A DNA stretch of 21,085 nucleotides from NCBI GenBank assembly GCA_964352855.1, contig CAYGTR010000049.1, positions 1-21,085 on the forward strand, read 5' to 3'. Origin of the DNA: Litorimonas sp964352855 (GTDB lineage Bacteria > Pseudomonadota > Alphaproteobacteria > Caulobacterales > Maricaulaceae). Both the position numbers and the translations under genes were made by a program. This document shows, piece by piece, positions 6,965-14,370 of the stretch (positions are counted from its first letter, which is position 1; every line of letters starts with the position of its first letter). The notes under the pieces were generated by a model that was not told the DNA's origin, searched no databases, and was given only the letters and a program-made list of their open reading frames with translations.

Positions 6965-8851
6965 TTAAGTATTCTTTGCTCGGTATACATCTTCGCCCGG
7001 ATAAGGCCGAGGGTATCGCTCTCGGTATGAAAGTTTCGGATCAGCCCGCCACTCCTCCGGCAACATGTGTTTGGAGAGTTTCATTTCTCCATTTTCACCT
7101 TTTTTGAGTAAGACCCAGCAAAGCCACTCATCATCATTTCGCGCCGGAATATCTTCTCGGAAATGGGTGCCACGACTTTCTTCGCGGAATATGCCTGCCC
7201 GTAACTTCATTTCCGCATTCAAAAGCATATTCGCCGTTTCGTGGGCAAGGCGTAGCTCATGTCCATCTCGAGCAATTAATTTTGGCACCATCGACTCACG
7301 CATATATTCTATGGACGCGAGGGCACCCTCGAGACGACGAGGGTGCTTCACATAAAGAATGTGAAAGGGTGTCATTGTGTTTTGCAACACACTGGTTACC
7401 CAGTCAGGGGTAAACCCCTCCTCGGTTTCTCTTGGGGCCCACATTTCTTTTGTTTTTTGAGCGAGATAGGCTTCATCTAAAACGGGTTTAGCTAAGTCTT
7501 TCACATACTCAGAGGCATAGCGAGCAGCCCTGCGTCCTTGAATAGCTGAGCCATATGAAGAGAAACCCCGCGCGGGATAGCTGGAACCACAAAGCTGTGA
7601 TCCCAATGCATCGCCTGCGGCAAACAGACCTTCAACGCCGTCAGCGCGACATGTGTAATCAGAATTGAAAACACCTTCGCCTTTATGAACACCCATACCC
7701 GCAGTCGCCCCGCCAACGCGGTGGCCCATTTTAAGGTTGGCCGCGCCTTCAGGCGGCCCGCCCCAGTCAATTGTCAAATCTGGCTCTGTTAAGAAACCCT
7801 TGCCACCATACAGTTTCCTATTCATGGCTTTAATCGGCTCCGCAGCATCAGCAGCACCGGGAGGCTCTCCACCAGGTCCACCACCCGGCTTGCGGTATAT
7901 TTTCCCATCCGCGGCTCGAAGCGCGGCGTCAACGGTTAATCCACCAACGACTTTATCTGGCGGGCCGACCATAATATAGGCACCCGTGACTGTTTGGGCC
8001 CAGATCCACCCATCATAGGAGGCGGCGGGGTAGTTTGCGAATGTTGTGTGTGTGTCGTGATATTCTTTACCGGTAATAGACGCCCCGACTTCATAAGCCA
8101 TGGCGTCACCGTCAAAGGTCAGCCCCCAATTTGGGAAACCTGGGCTTTTATAGGCGCCTGCGCCTGTACACATGATAACAGCTTTGGCCGAGACGATGAC
8201 AGATTTACAAGGCTCAGCAGAGTCGTCGAAGGTAAAGCCAAGCGCGCCTGAAATCTTTCCGGCCGTATCTTTAAGAAAGCTTGTGACCATTGTGCGTTCG
8301 ACAAGGGTAACATTTTCATCTTCAAGCAATTGCCGAAAAACATGCGACCGTTCAAACGGCTTGCAATCATGCGTGCCCATCCCCCGTAGAGTATAGAAGA
8401 TATCCAGAGACTCATCTAAAAATATATCCAGCCAATTTGGGTCATTAACCCACTCTGTGTTTGTTGCGGTATTTAGGTGCCACTCATCACGGTCATAAAG
8501 CTCAGGGTCAAAGGGACGGCTATCTGACGCCCATGGCGATAGTCCAGACCAACCAACCGCGCCTTTATCCATCATCACGACGGACTGACCATTCTTACGT
8601 GCCTCAAGCGCTGCAAAAACACCGGCAAAACCTGTCCCAATAATGAGGATATCTGCTTCGTAACGATCCTTAGGCGATTTCGCCATCGACCTCGCCCCGA
8701 CATTATGCAGGACAGCGGGCACAGCCAAGGTCGCGGCTGCGATTGCGCCAACTTTAAAAACATCACGGCGGTTCATGCCATGACCAACAGTATCAACTGT
8801 ATTGTCGGTCGCGTTTGTTTCGTTTTGCCCTGCTTTATCATTGTCGGACAT
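6965..8851 (-). CDS. Tat-exported FAD flavoprotein (fumarate reductase/SdhA/AprA superfamily)
   Basis: A 628-aa protein. Residues 26-52 form a Tat signal: MNRRDVFKVGAI with Arg28-Arg29, then an Ala-rich hydrophobic stretch. ATG 8851 adds a 25-aa polar leader before the RR motif. A dinucleotide-binding motif IIGTGFAGVFAALEA (71-85) shows FAD binding. LFAAGDALGSQLCGSSYPARG is the second FAD contact region, and ESRGTHFREDIPARND near residue 568 is the C-terminal signature shared by succinate dehydrogenase, fumarate reductase and adenylylsulfate reductase flavoproteins. A Gly/Pro-rich insertion (GGGPGGEPPGAADAAEP, about 326-342) is unusual. It is translationally coupled to the lipoprotein gene (TAATG) and followed by the ferredoxin. 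It presumably reduces or dehydrogenates a periplasmic substrate; I cannot name it. Confidence 0.88.
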   Translation of the reverse strand: MSDNDKAGQNETNATDNTVDTVGHGMNRRDVFKVGAIAAATLAVPAVLHNVGARSMAKSPKDRYEADILIIGTGFAGVFAALEARKNGQSVVMMDKGAVGWSGLSPWASDSRPFDPELYDRDEWHLNTATNTEWVNDPNWLDIFLDESLDIFYTLRGMGTHDCKPFERSHVFRQLLEDENVTLVERTMVTSFLKDTAGKISGALGFTFDDSAEPCKSVIVSAKAVIMCTGAGAYKSPGFPNWGLTFDGDAMAYEVGASITGKEYHDTHTTFANYPAASYDGWIWAQTVTGAYIMVGPPDKVVGGLTVDAALRAADGKIYRKPGGGPGGEPPGAADAAEPIKAMNRKLYGGKGFLTEPDLTIDWGGPPEGAANLKMGHRVGGATAGMGVHKGEGVFNSDYTCRADGVEGLFAAGDALGSQLCGSSYPARGFSSYGSAIQGRRAARYASEYVKDLAKPVLDEAYLAQKTKEMWAPRETEEGFTPDWVTSVLQNTMTPFHILYVKHPRRLEGALASIEYMRESMVPKLIARDGHELRLAHETANMLLNAEMKLRAGIFREESRGTHFREDIPARNDDEWLCWVLLKKGENGEMKLSKHMLPEEWRADPKLSYRERYPRPYPGEDVYRAKNT

Positions 8852-9114
8852 TATTCTGGACCTTTCTCGAGTGCCTGCTCTTCTTGAGGTTTGGGCGATT
8901 CCACTTCTGGCCGCTCTTTTTTCTTATCGTGCGACTGCGGAGGTGAAGGGTTTTCGGGTGGTGGATCAGGCAGAATCGTTCCAACTTTTTCGTTACTACT
9001 TTCGCCAGTATCCCCATCAAGCACGGGCGAATTTGGGTTAATATCACAGCTTGTAAGTAAGGCCGCCGAACCTAAGGCCAGACACAGGGTAACAATTTTG
9101 CTCTTAAACCTCAT
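8851..9114 (-). CDS. Small proline/acid-rich lipoprotein (unknown function)
   Basis: An 87-aa protein and the first gene of the six-gene minus operon. The start is ATG 9114, preceded by GGGGAG; the frame is open to 9171 but without a signal sequence there. The N-terminus is a clear lipoprotein signal with lipobox LTSC followed by Asp at +2, which in E. coli favours retention in the inner membrane. The mature part is low-complexity: a PDPPPENPSPP segment, then a charged Lys/Glu/Pro tail, likely disordered. It recognises no family I know. Its stop codon overlaps the flavoprotein start (TAATG), so the two are probably made in proportion. A tether or scaffold for the redox complex is a guess. Confidence 0.75.
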   Translation of the reverse strand: MRFKSKIVTLCLALGSAALLTSCDINPNSPVLDGDTGESSNEKVGTILPDPPPENPSPPQSHDKKKERPEVESPKPQEEQALEKGPE

Positions 9115-9175
9115 TTTACTCCCCAACAGCATAATGGCTTCAGTTATTACGGTAAACCTGCTGTATTGCAATAAG

Positions 9176-9190
9176 ATACAATCGTTGCAT
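9176..9190. promoter_or_regulatory. Palindrome near the minus-operon transcription start
   Basis: ATACAA-TCG-TTGCAT is an inverted repeat (5 of 6 arm positions pair) located just downstream of the predicted -10 of the leftward promoter. It resembles the IclR-type operators only loosely, sharing ACAAT, so it may bind another regulator or be chance. Confidence 0.25.
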
Positions 9191-9198
9191 TAGACGAT

Positions 9199-9227
9199 AT
9201 TCTGATATTACATAATTCATATGTCAA
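9199..9227 (-). promoter_or_regulatory. Candidate sigma70 promoter of the six-gene redox-sulfatase operon
   Basis: On the minus strand, a perfect -35 TTGACA (9222-9227) is followed after exactly 17 nt by CAGAAT (9199-9204, 4/6 to TATAAT). Transcription would start near 9191, leaving a leader of about 75 nt before the lipoprotein ATG at 9114. Confidence 0.5.
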
Positions 9228-9262
9228 TAGTTTCCGAAAATATCACACATTAGAAATATATC

Positions 9263-9292
9263 TTGACGATACACACTGTTATACAATATGTA
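9263..9292 (+). promoter_or_regulatory. Candidate promoter of the TonB receptor-sulfatase operon
   Basis: TTGACG (9263-9268) is a 5/6 match to the -35 box. No strong -10 lies at 17 nt; the best at 18 nt is TATGTA (9287-9292), while TACAAT (9282-9287) is a better hexamer but only 13 nt away. The weak -10 suggests a promoter needing activation or an imprecise assignment. Confidence 0.35.
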
Positions 9293-9294
9293 TG

Positions 9295-9310
9295 TATCAC
9301 AATGCGGTAT
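9295..9310. promoter_or_regulatory. Inverted repeat, probable IclR operator O2
   Basis: TATCACAATGCGGTAT differs from the site before the IclR gene (14229-14243) at only one of 15 compared positions, the third base (T for C). It lies directly after the candidate receptor promoter and about 30 bp before the receptor ATG, where a bound repressor would block transcription. Confidence 0.55.
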
Positions 9311-9338
9311 TATAACGCAGCCAAAAGGGGAAACACAT

Positions 9339-11651
9339 ATGACAAACCGTTTAATGATAATGCTATTAACGAGTGGAAGCATTATAACGCTCAACGCGAC
9401 AACAGCCTACGCGCAGATTGATGAAATCGTCACAACTGCGACAAAAAGAACCGAGAGCGTACAAGATGTTCCGTTGTCCGTGACGGCATTTTCGCAAGAA
9501 GATTTGGACATTAAAGGCACAACGAGTCTTGTAGGCATTCAAGAATCCACACCGAACCTCAACTTCTCCGTCCAATCAGCTGGTCAAAATGTTGCCCGTG
9601 TTACTTTACGCGGTATCGGCACGGAAACACTGGTCGGCGGCGGTGACCCAGGCGTCGCTCTCCATATTGATGGTGTATATGTTGGGCGAAATTCAGCAGC
9701 TGTTGGAGATGTCTTTGACGTAGAGCGTGTTGAAGTTCTTCGGGGGCCTCAAGGAACTCTATATGGCCGGAATGCAACAGGCGGTTCTGTCAACGTTATC
9801 TCCAAACGCCCAACACAAGAAACTGAAGGCTTCGCAGACTTTACATATGGAAATTATAATAACCTTCGTGTGCGCGGCGTTGCTAACACGCCTCTAAGCG
9901 AAAACCTATCTGCGCGTGTCGCAATTTTTGCTGAAAGCCATGATGGTTATATTGAAAACCTATACGCTCCGGGACGTGATAGTTTTGATAAAAGCGTACA
10001 TGGTGGACGGCTTCAATTACTTTGGGAAACTGACTCTGGGAATGAATTCTTAGTACGGGGTTTTTACTCTAAAGCCGGAGGCGCAGGGCCGGGTTCAACT
10101 TACCTTGGTGATGATATTAATACTGCCAATGGCTACCCCGGAGGACATATTATCGGCATCTCAGGTGGCGGTGGGCCGCCTCCAGGGGCTCCCATCGTAG
10201 CTGATGCTTACGGGCTCGCCTCCGCAGCAGATGGAAGTGCGCTGTTGCCACGACCAACGGATATACATCAGACTAGAAAAGACGCGCCTGAATTCGTAGA
10301 TACGCTTATTAAGGGTATAGATTTTGAAGCTAATATTAACGTATCCGACGGGATATTGCTAAAATCAGTCAGCTCTTATCAAACAAATAACAATGAAATC
10401 CTTGTCGACTCTGATGTTTCAGAGGCACCCATCCAAACCCGAAATCGGCAAAATGAAGCGAGTCAGTTTAGCCAAGAGTTCAACCTGATTTCACAAACAG
10501 ATGATCCCTTACAGTGGATTTTGGGGGCCTATTATTACCATGAGGAATTAGATGAGCGCTTTGAAGCAACAACGCCGGCAGGGTTAGTGCCTGATACAAC
10601 TGCGCTGCCACCTGGCGCCGTGCCTGGCGGCGGGGGCGTTTTTCAACGCCGGCTAACGGCTCATGAAGTTGATTCAGTCGCGCTCTTTGCTCAACTTTCG
10701 TATGATATTACGGATAGATTATCAGTAACAGGCGGTCTGCGCCATACATGGGATAGTAAAGATCAGTCCCGTGCAACAGGTGGGCAAGTAGACCTAACGA
10801 ATAACTTTCAGTTCATGGGCGGAGGAGCTTTGGGCCCACTTGGTCCAGACTCTGGTACCACAAAATTCTCTGAATTCTCTTACCGTGTAAGTGCAGATTA
10901 TGACCTGACAGATAATAATCTGCTATTTGCAAGCTATGCTCGCGGTTATAAATCTGGTGGTTTCGACTTTAACGGGGGCCAAATTGATGGTGCAGGAGAG
11001 CAAGTTCCTTACAACCCAGAATTTGTTGATGCTATAGAGTTCGGCTCCAAGAATAAGTTTTGGGATAATCGTGCACTTTTGAACATTACAGCGTTCCATT
11101 ACGATTACAAAGACTTACAAGTCTTCAGATTAACAGGGGATGGCCCTTTGACTGACAATGCGGCGCAATCAACAATTAAAGGCGCCGAAGTTGAAGCTAA
11201 ACTTGAGCCAACCGATAATTTCAGTTTAGACGGATCGATTGGTTATTTGGATGCAAAATATGACGATTATGTCGTAGAGCGCCCCGTTTTGGTGAACTTC
11301 GCAGGAAATCGCCTGAACTACGCTCCGAAATGGACAACCCACTTAGGGGCCTCATATACGGCAAACCTTGAAAATGCGGACTTAATTTTCCGGGCCGATT
11401 GGTCTTACCGCTCTGACACGTTCTTTGATCGTGCAAATACAGCTCTTGATACACAAGAAGCCCATAGCCTCTTCAACGGCCGTATTCGTTATGATGCGGA
11501 CAATTATTATGTAGATGTCTGGGGTCGAAATTTGGCTGATAAGGATTACGTGACTGGACAGTTAATTAACCCGCCATTTGCGTGTGGTTGCCGGACTGTC
11601 AATGTAGGCGCTCCACGTACATATGGCGTAACGATTGGGACTAGCTGGTAA
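9339..11651 (+). CDS. TonB-dependent outer-membrane receptor
   Basis: A 770-aa outer-membrane transporter driven by TonB. The start is ATG 9339, with AAAAGGGG 8 nt upstream; an ATG at 9288 in the same frame would remove the N-terminal signal peptide and overlap the operator. The signal peptide ends at about AYA-Q (residue 26) and is followed by a TonB-box-like IDEIVTTATKR. The plug domain (about 40-150) contains VTLRGIGTE, VYVGRNSA and RVEVLRGPQGTLYGRNATGG. A 22-strand-type barrel follows, with the C-terminal YGVTIGTSW ending in an aromatic residue. Two Gly/Pro-rich loops (near residues 285-295 and 430-445) are likely extracellular. The sulfatase gene 27 nt downstream and the divergent sulfatase operon suggest a sulfated ligand (inference) rather than an iron chelate. 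Confidence 0.93.
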   Translation: MTNRLMIMLLTSGSIITLNATTAYAQIDEIVTTATKRTESVQDVPLSVTAFSQEDLDIKGTTSLVGIQESTPNLNFSVQSAGQNVARVTLRGIGTETLVGGGDPGVALHIDGVYVGRNSAAVGDVFDVERVEVLRGPQGTLYGRNATGGSVNVISKRPTQETEGFADFTYGNYNNLRVRGVANTPLSENLSARVAIFAESHDGYIENLYAPGRDSFDKSVHGGRLQLLWETDSGNEFLVRGFYSKAGGAGPGSTYLGDDINTANGYPGGHIIGISGGGGPPPGAPIVADAYGLASAADGSALLPRPTDIHQTRKDAPEFVDTLIKGIDFEANINVSDGILLKSVSSYQTNNNEILVDSDVSEAPIQTRNRQNEASQFSQEFNLISQTDDPLQWILGAYYYHEELDERFEATTPAGLVPDTTALPPGAVPGGGGVFQRRLTAHEVDSVALFAQLSYDITDRLSVTGGLRHTWDSKDQSRATGGQVDLTNNFQFMGGGALGPLGPDSGTTKFSEFSYRVSADYDLTDNNLLFASYARGYKSGGFDFNGGQIDGAGEQVPYNPEFVDAIEFGSKNKFWDNRALLNITAFHYDYKDLQVFRLTGDGPLTDNAAQSTIKGAEVEAKLEPTDNFSLDGSIGYLDAKYDDYVVERPVLVNFAGNRLNYAPKWTTHLGASYTANLENADLIFRADWSYRSDTFFDRANTALDTQEAHSLFNGRIRYDADNYYVDVWGRNLADKDYVTGQLINPPFACGCRTVNVGAPRTYGVTIGTSW

Positions 11652-11678
11652 GTTACCGAGTCATTAGAGGTGAGATAC

Positions 11679-13382
11679 ATGTTGTATCGAAAAAATAAGA
11701 TTGCTCTGTTTCTTACCTCCTTGGCAATTGGTTCTATCCTATTAATTTCCTGCACTCCGGCAAACTTCCCGAACCAGAATGCAGAACTCAAAGGGGTGTC
11801 TTCGCCATTAGCGGAGCGCCCTAATTTTTTACTGATTGTCGCGGATGACCTTGGTTATTCTGATCTTGGCATTATGGGTAGTGAAATCAGAACACCAAAT
11901 ATTGACGCCCTCGCCCAAAGCGGACTTCTCTTTACCAATTTCTACTCGGGCGGAACCTGCTCGCCCACGCGAGCCATGCTGATGACGGGCATTGATCATC
12001 ATCGTGCCGGCATCGGTACAATGCTCGAACATATTGCACCCAATCAAGTTGGGCAGCCAGGATATGAGGGTTATCCCAATGAAAACGTCGTGACATTACC
12101 TGAACTTTTGCGCGATGCAGGTTATCAAACTTACGCCACAGGAAAATGGCATTTGGGGATGTCGGAAGATAGATCACCAGCGGCACGGGGTTTTGAGAAA
12201 TCCTTTATGCTTTTGAATGGTGGCGCAGGTCATTTTGACCAAACGGGACTTAACGACCGAACGCACCCCGCTCCTTACCGTGAAGATGGTGTAGAAACTG
12301 ACCTTACTGAGGAGTTTGATTACTCGACGGATTTCTACACGCGTAAAATGATCAATTATATCGAAAACGGACAGGCGAACGGAAAACCATTTTTCGGCTA
12401 CCTCGCCTATACGGCGCCCCATTGGCCGCTTCAGGCTCCGGATGAAGATATCGCAAAATATAAAGGCGAGTATGACGCGGGTTGGGACGCAACTCAACAA
12501 TCCCGATTAGGGCGCATGAAATCAATGGGGCTCCTCCCTGAGACCGCGCAAGCTCATCCTATTTTATCACTCGCAGGGTCTTGGGAAGACATGTCCGAGG
12601 ATGAGCGAGCGATAGAATCAAAGAAAATGGAGATTTATGCAGCCATGGTCGATCGTATGGATCAACAAATTGGCAAACTTGTCACTTACCTTAAAGAGAC
12701 GGGTCAATTTGACAATACAGCCATAATTTTCATGTCAGATAATGGCGCTGAAGGCGCGCCTCTCTATAAAATCCCTCCCTTTAGAAAGTGGATGAATCGT
12801 TTTGATAACAGCCTTGAAAATATGGGCAGAGGCAACTCTTATGTGTATTATGAAGAGCGTTGGGCGCAAGTCGGTATGACGCCCTTCCGTCTATATAAAG
12901 GCATGGCTAGCGAAGGCGGCGTACACGTACCCGCTTTCATTACATATCCCGGTTTCAAAAACCAAGGTAAGCGTCATTCAAGCTTAACGTCTGTGATGGA
13001 CATCGCCCCGACGATTCTTGATATGGCAAATGTTGAGCAAGCTAATGGCACTTATAAAGAGAAACCTGTTTATGATATGCAGGGCGTCTCTTGGTTACCT
13101 GTCTTAAATGAAGACCGCGAAGCTGTGCGCTCATCAACAGAGGGTTATGGATGGGAGTTGTTCAACAAGAAAGGCTATCGTCGTGGTAAGTGGAAAGCCC
13201 TACACCTTCATAAACCTTTTGGTCCAGATGAATGGCAATTATATGATCTTTCAATAGACCCAGGTGAAACTCGCGATTTATCAAGCAAGCACTTAGAAAT
13301 TTTAGAAGAGTTGATTGCTGCGTGGGAAATTTATGCAAAAGAGAATGGCGTTGTACTTGGTAACACGCCTCCTGAACGTTGA
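11679..13382 (+). CDS. Periplasmic lipoprotein arylsulfatase (AtsA-like, Cys-type)
   Basis: A 567-aa sulfatase. The signature GGTCSPTRAMLMTG has Cys94 as formylglycine precursor, followed by DHHRAGIG, which resembles Pseudomonas aeruginosa AtsA as I remember it. Other elements are Asp56-Asp57 (VADDLGYSDLG), GKWHLGM, APHWPLQAP, MSDNGAEG and a C-terminal Ser/Gly-rich core ending in YDLSIDPGETRDLS. The start is ATG 11679, 8 nt after AGAGG; GTG 11670 in the same frame is less likely. The N-terminus is a lipoprotein signal with lipobox LISC (Cys25). An arylsulfatase function fits AtsA similarity and the ring-cleavage genes nearby, but alkyl or sugar sulfates cannot be excluded. It shares the operon with the TonB receptor and differs clearly in sequence from the first sulfatase, so the two probably attack different esters. 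Confidence 0.92.
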   Translation: MLYRKNKIALFLTSLAIGSILLISCTPANFPNQNAELKGVSSPLAERPNFLLIVADDLGYSDLGIMGSEIRTPNIDALAQSGLLFTNFYSGGTCSPTRAMLMTGIDHHRAGIGTMLEHIAPNQVGQPGYEGYPNENVVTLPELLRDAGYQTYATGKWHLGMSEDRSPAARGFEKSFMLLNGGAGHFDQTGLNDRTHPAPYREDGVETDLTEEFDYSTDFYTRKMINYIENGQANGKPFFGYLAYTAPHWPLQAPDEDIAKYKGEYDAGWDATQQSRLGRMKSMGLLPETAQAHPILSLAGSWEDMSEDERAIESKKMEIYAAMVDRMDQQIGKLVTYLKETGQFDNTAIIFMSDNGAEGAPLYKIPPFRKWMNRFDNSLENMGRGNSYVYYEERWAQVGMTPFRLYKGMASEGGVHVPAFITYPGFKNQGKRHSSLTSVMDIAPTILDMANVEQANGTYKEKPVYDMQGVSWLPVLNEDREAVRSSTEGYGWELFNKKGYRRGKWKALHLHKPFGPDEWQLYDLSIDPGETRDLSSKHLEILEELIAAWEIYAKENGVVLGNTPPER

Positions 13383-13393
13383 GGTTTCTCTGT

Positions 13394-14179
13394 CTAGTGG
13401 GCTGAAAAATCTCCTAACGAGTTAATAATTTGATCTCTGCACTTAAGCAAAGCCGACTCAATCACATCTTTGTTTCGAGAAAACCTCGGTGTCGGGACAG
13501 GCATAGAGATAGCAAAAGCACGGTTCAATGGATCCATGAACGAAACAGCGACAGCACAAATACCTTCTGTATGCTCTTCGACATCATAGGCAAGGTCACC
13601 ATTGCGAATACCCAAAATTTCTTTGTGCAAAGATATCGGATCTGTTTTTGTATTTGGTGTGAATTTCGTAAGCTCACCACTTAGACGGCGCTCCAACTTA
13701 TCGTCGGGTAATGTGGCCAGAAGAGCCTTCCCACACGCGGTGCAATGTAAAGGGAACCTCTCGCCAATACCTGAGACAGCTCTAAGTCTATGGTTGCCTA
13801 AAACCTGATCGACAAAAACCGCCGTTTTACCTTGAATAACTGACAAATCAATTGTCTCGTTAAGTTCACGGCTTAAGGCATCCATAAAAGGCCTCGCAAT
13901 TTTATCGATTTCATCATTGGTCGCTTTAGCCAGACGTATCAATGCTGGCCCAAGCTTCACGCGAGATTTGGGTGTCGCCGCAATTAATAATTGTTCTTCG
14001 GCCAGCGCTGTTACAATTCGCTGTACCGTTGAGCGGGGCAAGTCGACACGCGTGGCAATCTCACCCAAGCTTAACCCTTGGGCCTCATCTTCGAGCGACC
14101 GAAGCACTCTCGCCGCTCGAGCAATGACTTGAATCCCTGCGCTGCGTGCAGGTTTTTTGTCAGTTTTTGCAGGAGGCAT
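13394..14179 (-). CDS. IclR-family transcriptional regulator
   Basis: A 261-aa regulator. Residues about 17-80 form a winged helix-turn-helix domain (LGEIATRVDLPRSTVQRIVTAL), and residues about 85-255 the IclR effector-binding domain, with the typical KALLATLPDD and AFDVEEH-like segment (here AYDVEEHTEGICAVAV). IclR proteins bind short palindromes as dimers or tetramers and usually repress catabolic genes until a small-molecule inducer, often an aromatic or carboxylic acid, binds. The ATG at 14179 is used; a TTG directly before it is in frame. No clear ribosome site precedes either, which is unusual in this window. The gene converges with the sulfatase (11-nt gap) and diverges from the cyclase operon. 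Its own upstream region holds one of the four shared operators, suggesting autoregulation. Confidence 0.93.
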   Translation of the reverse strand: MPPAKTDKKPARSAGIQVIARAARVLRSLEDEAQGLSLGEIATRVDLPRSTVQRIVTALAEEQLLIAATPKSRVKLGPALIRLAKATNDEIDKIARPFMDALSRELNETIDLSVIQGKTAVFVDQVLGNHRLRAVSGIGERFPLHCTACGKALLATLPDDKLERRLSGELTKFTPNTKTDPISLHKEILGIRNGDLAYDVEEHTEGICAVAVSFMDPLNRAFAISMPVPTPRFSRNKDVIESALLKCRDQIINSLGDFSAH

Positions 14180-14228
14180 CAAAAGTCACAATCTTAGTGT
14201 ATTTAGTCGTAATGTGATAATAACAACA

Positions 14229-14243
14229 TACCACAATGCGGTA
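14229..14243. promoter_or_regulatory. Inverted repeat, probable IclR operator O3 (autoregulatory)
   Basis: TACCAC-AAT-GCGGTA is the best example of the motif (5 of 6 arm positions pair). It lies about 50 bp upstream of the IclR start. A further half-site TATCACATT, read on the minus strand at about 14211-14219, lies between it and the gene. Confidence 0.55.
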
Positions 14244-14340
14244 CACTAAATTTAAACACGATTAAACTCAAGCAACAATGCCGCATTTTATTTAATGGCC
14301 GGAAAACGAATATTTCCTCTCACATTTGATTGATTTAAGT

Positions 14341-14370
14341 TTGACTCTTTTAAGCTCTCACCATAATAAT
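14341..14370 (+). promoter_or_regulatory. Candidate sigma70 promoter of the cyclase-CoA-transferase operon
   Basis: TTGACT (14341-14346, 5/6) and AATAAT (14365-14370, 5/6) are separated by 18 nt. Transcription would begin near 14377, inside the region bounded by two ACCACA half-sites. The leader to ATG 14443 is about 65 nt. Confidence 0.5.

Noticed and set aside
7994..8251. Plus-strand ORFs opposite the flavoprotein gene (also 7065-7355 and 7737-7979)
   Set aside because: They are antisense to a well-supported gene, have no recognisable domain and have odd composition caused by the opposite-strand coding.
6739..8851. Flavoprotein and ferredoxin as dissimilatory adenylylsulfate reductase AprAB
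   Set aside because: The flavoprotein has a Tat signal and the ferredoxin is only 71 aa, with two plain CxxCxxCxxxCP motifs. AprB is about twice as long and AprA is cytosolic. Only superfamily membership is supported.
14271..14288. CAACAATGCCGCATTT as a fifth operator
   Set aside because: Only the CAATG core is shared with the other sites, and the arms do not pair well.
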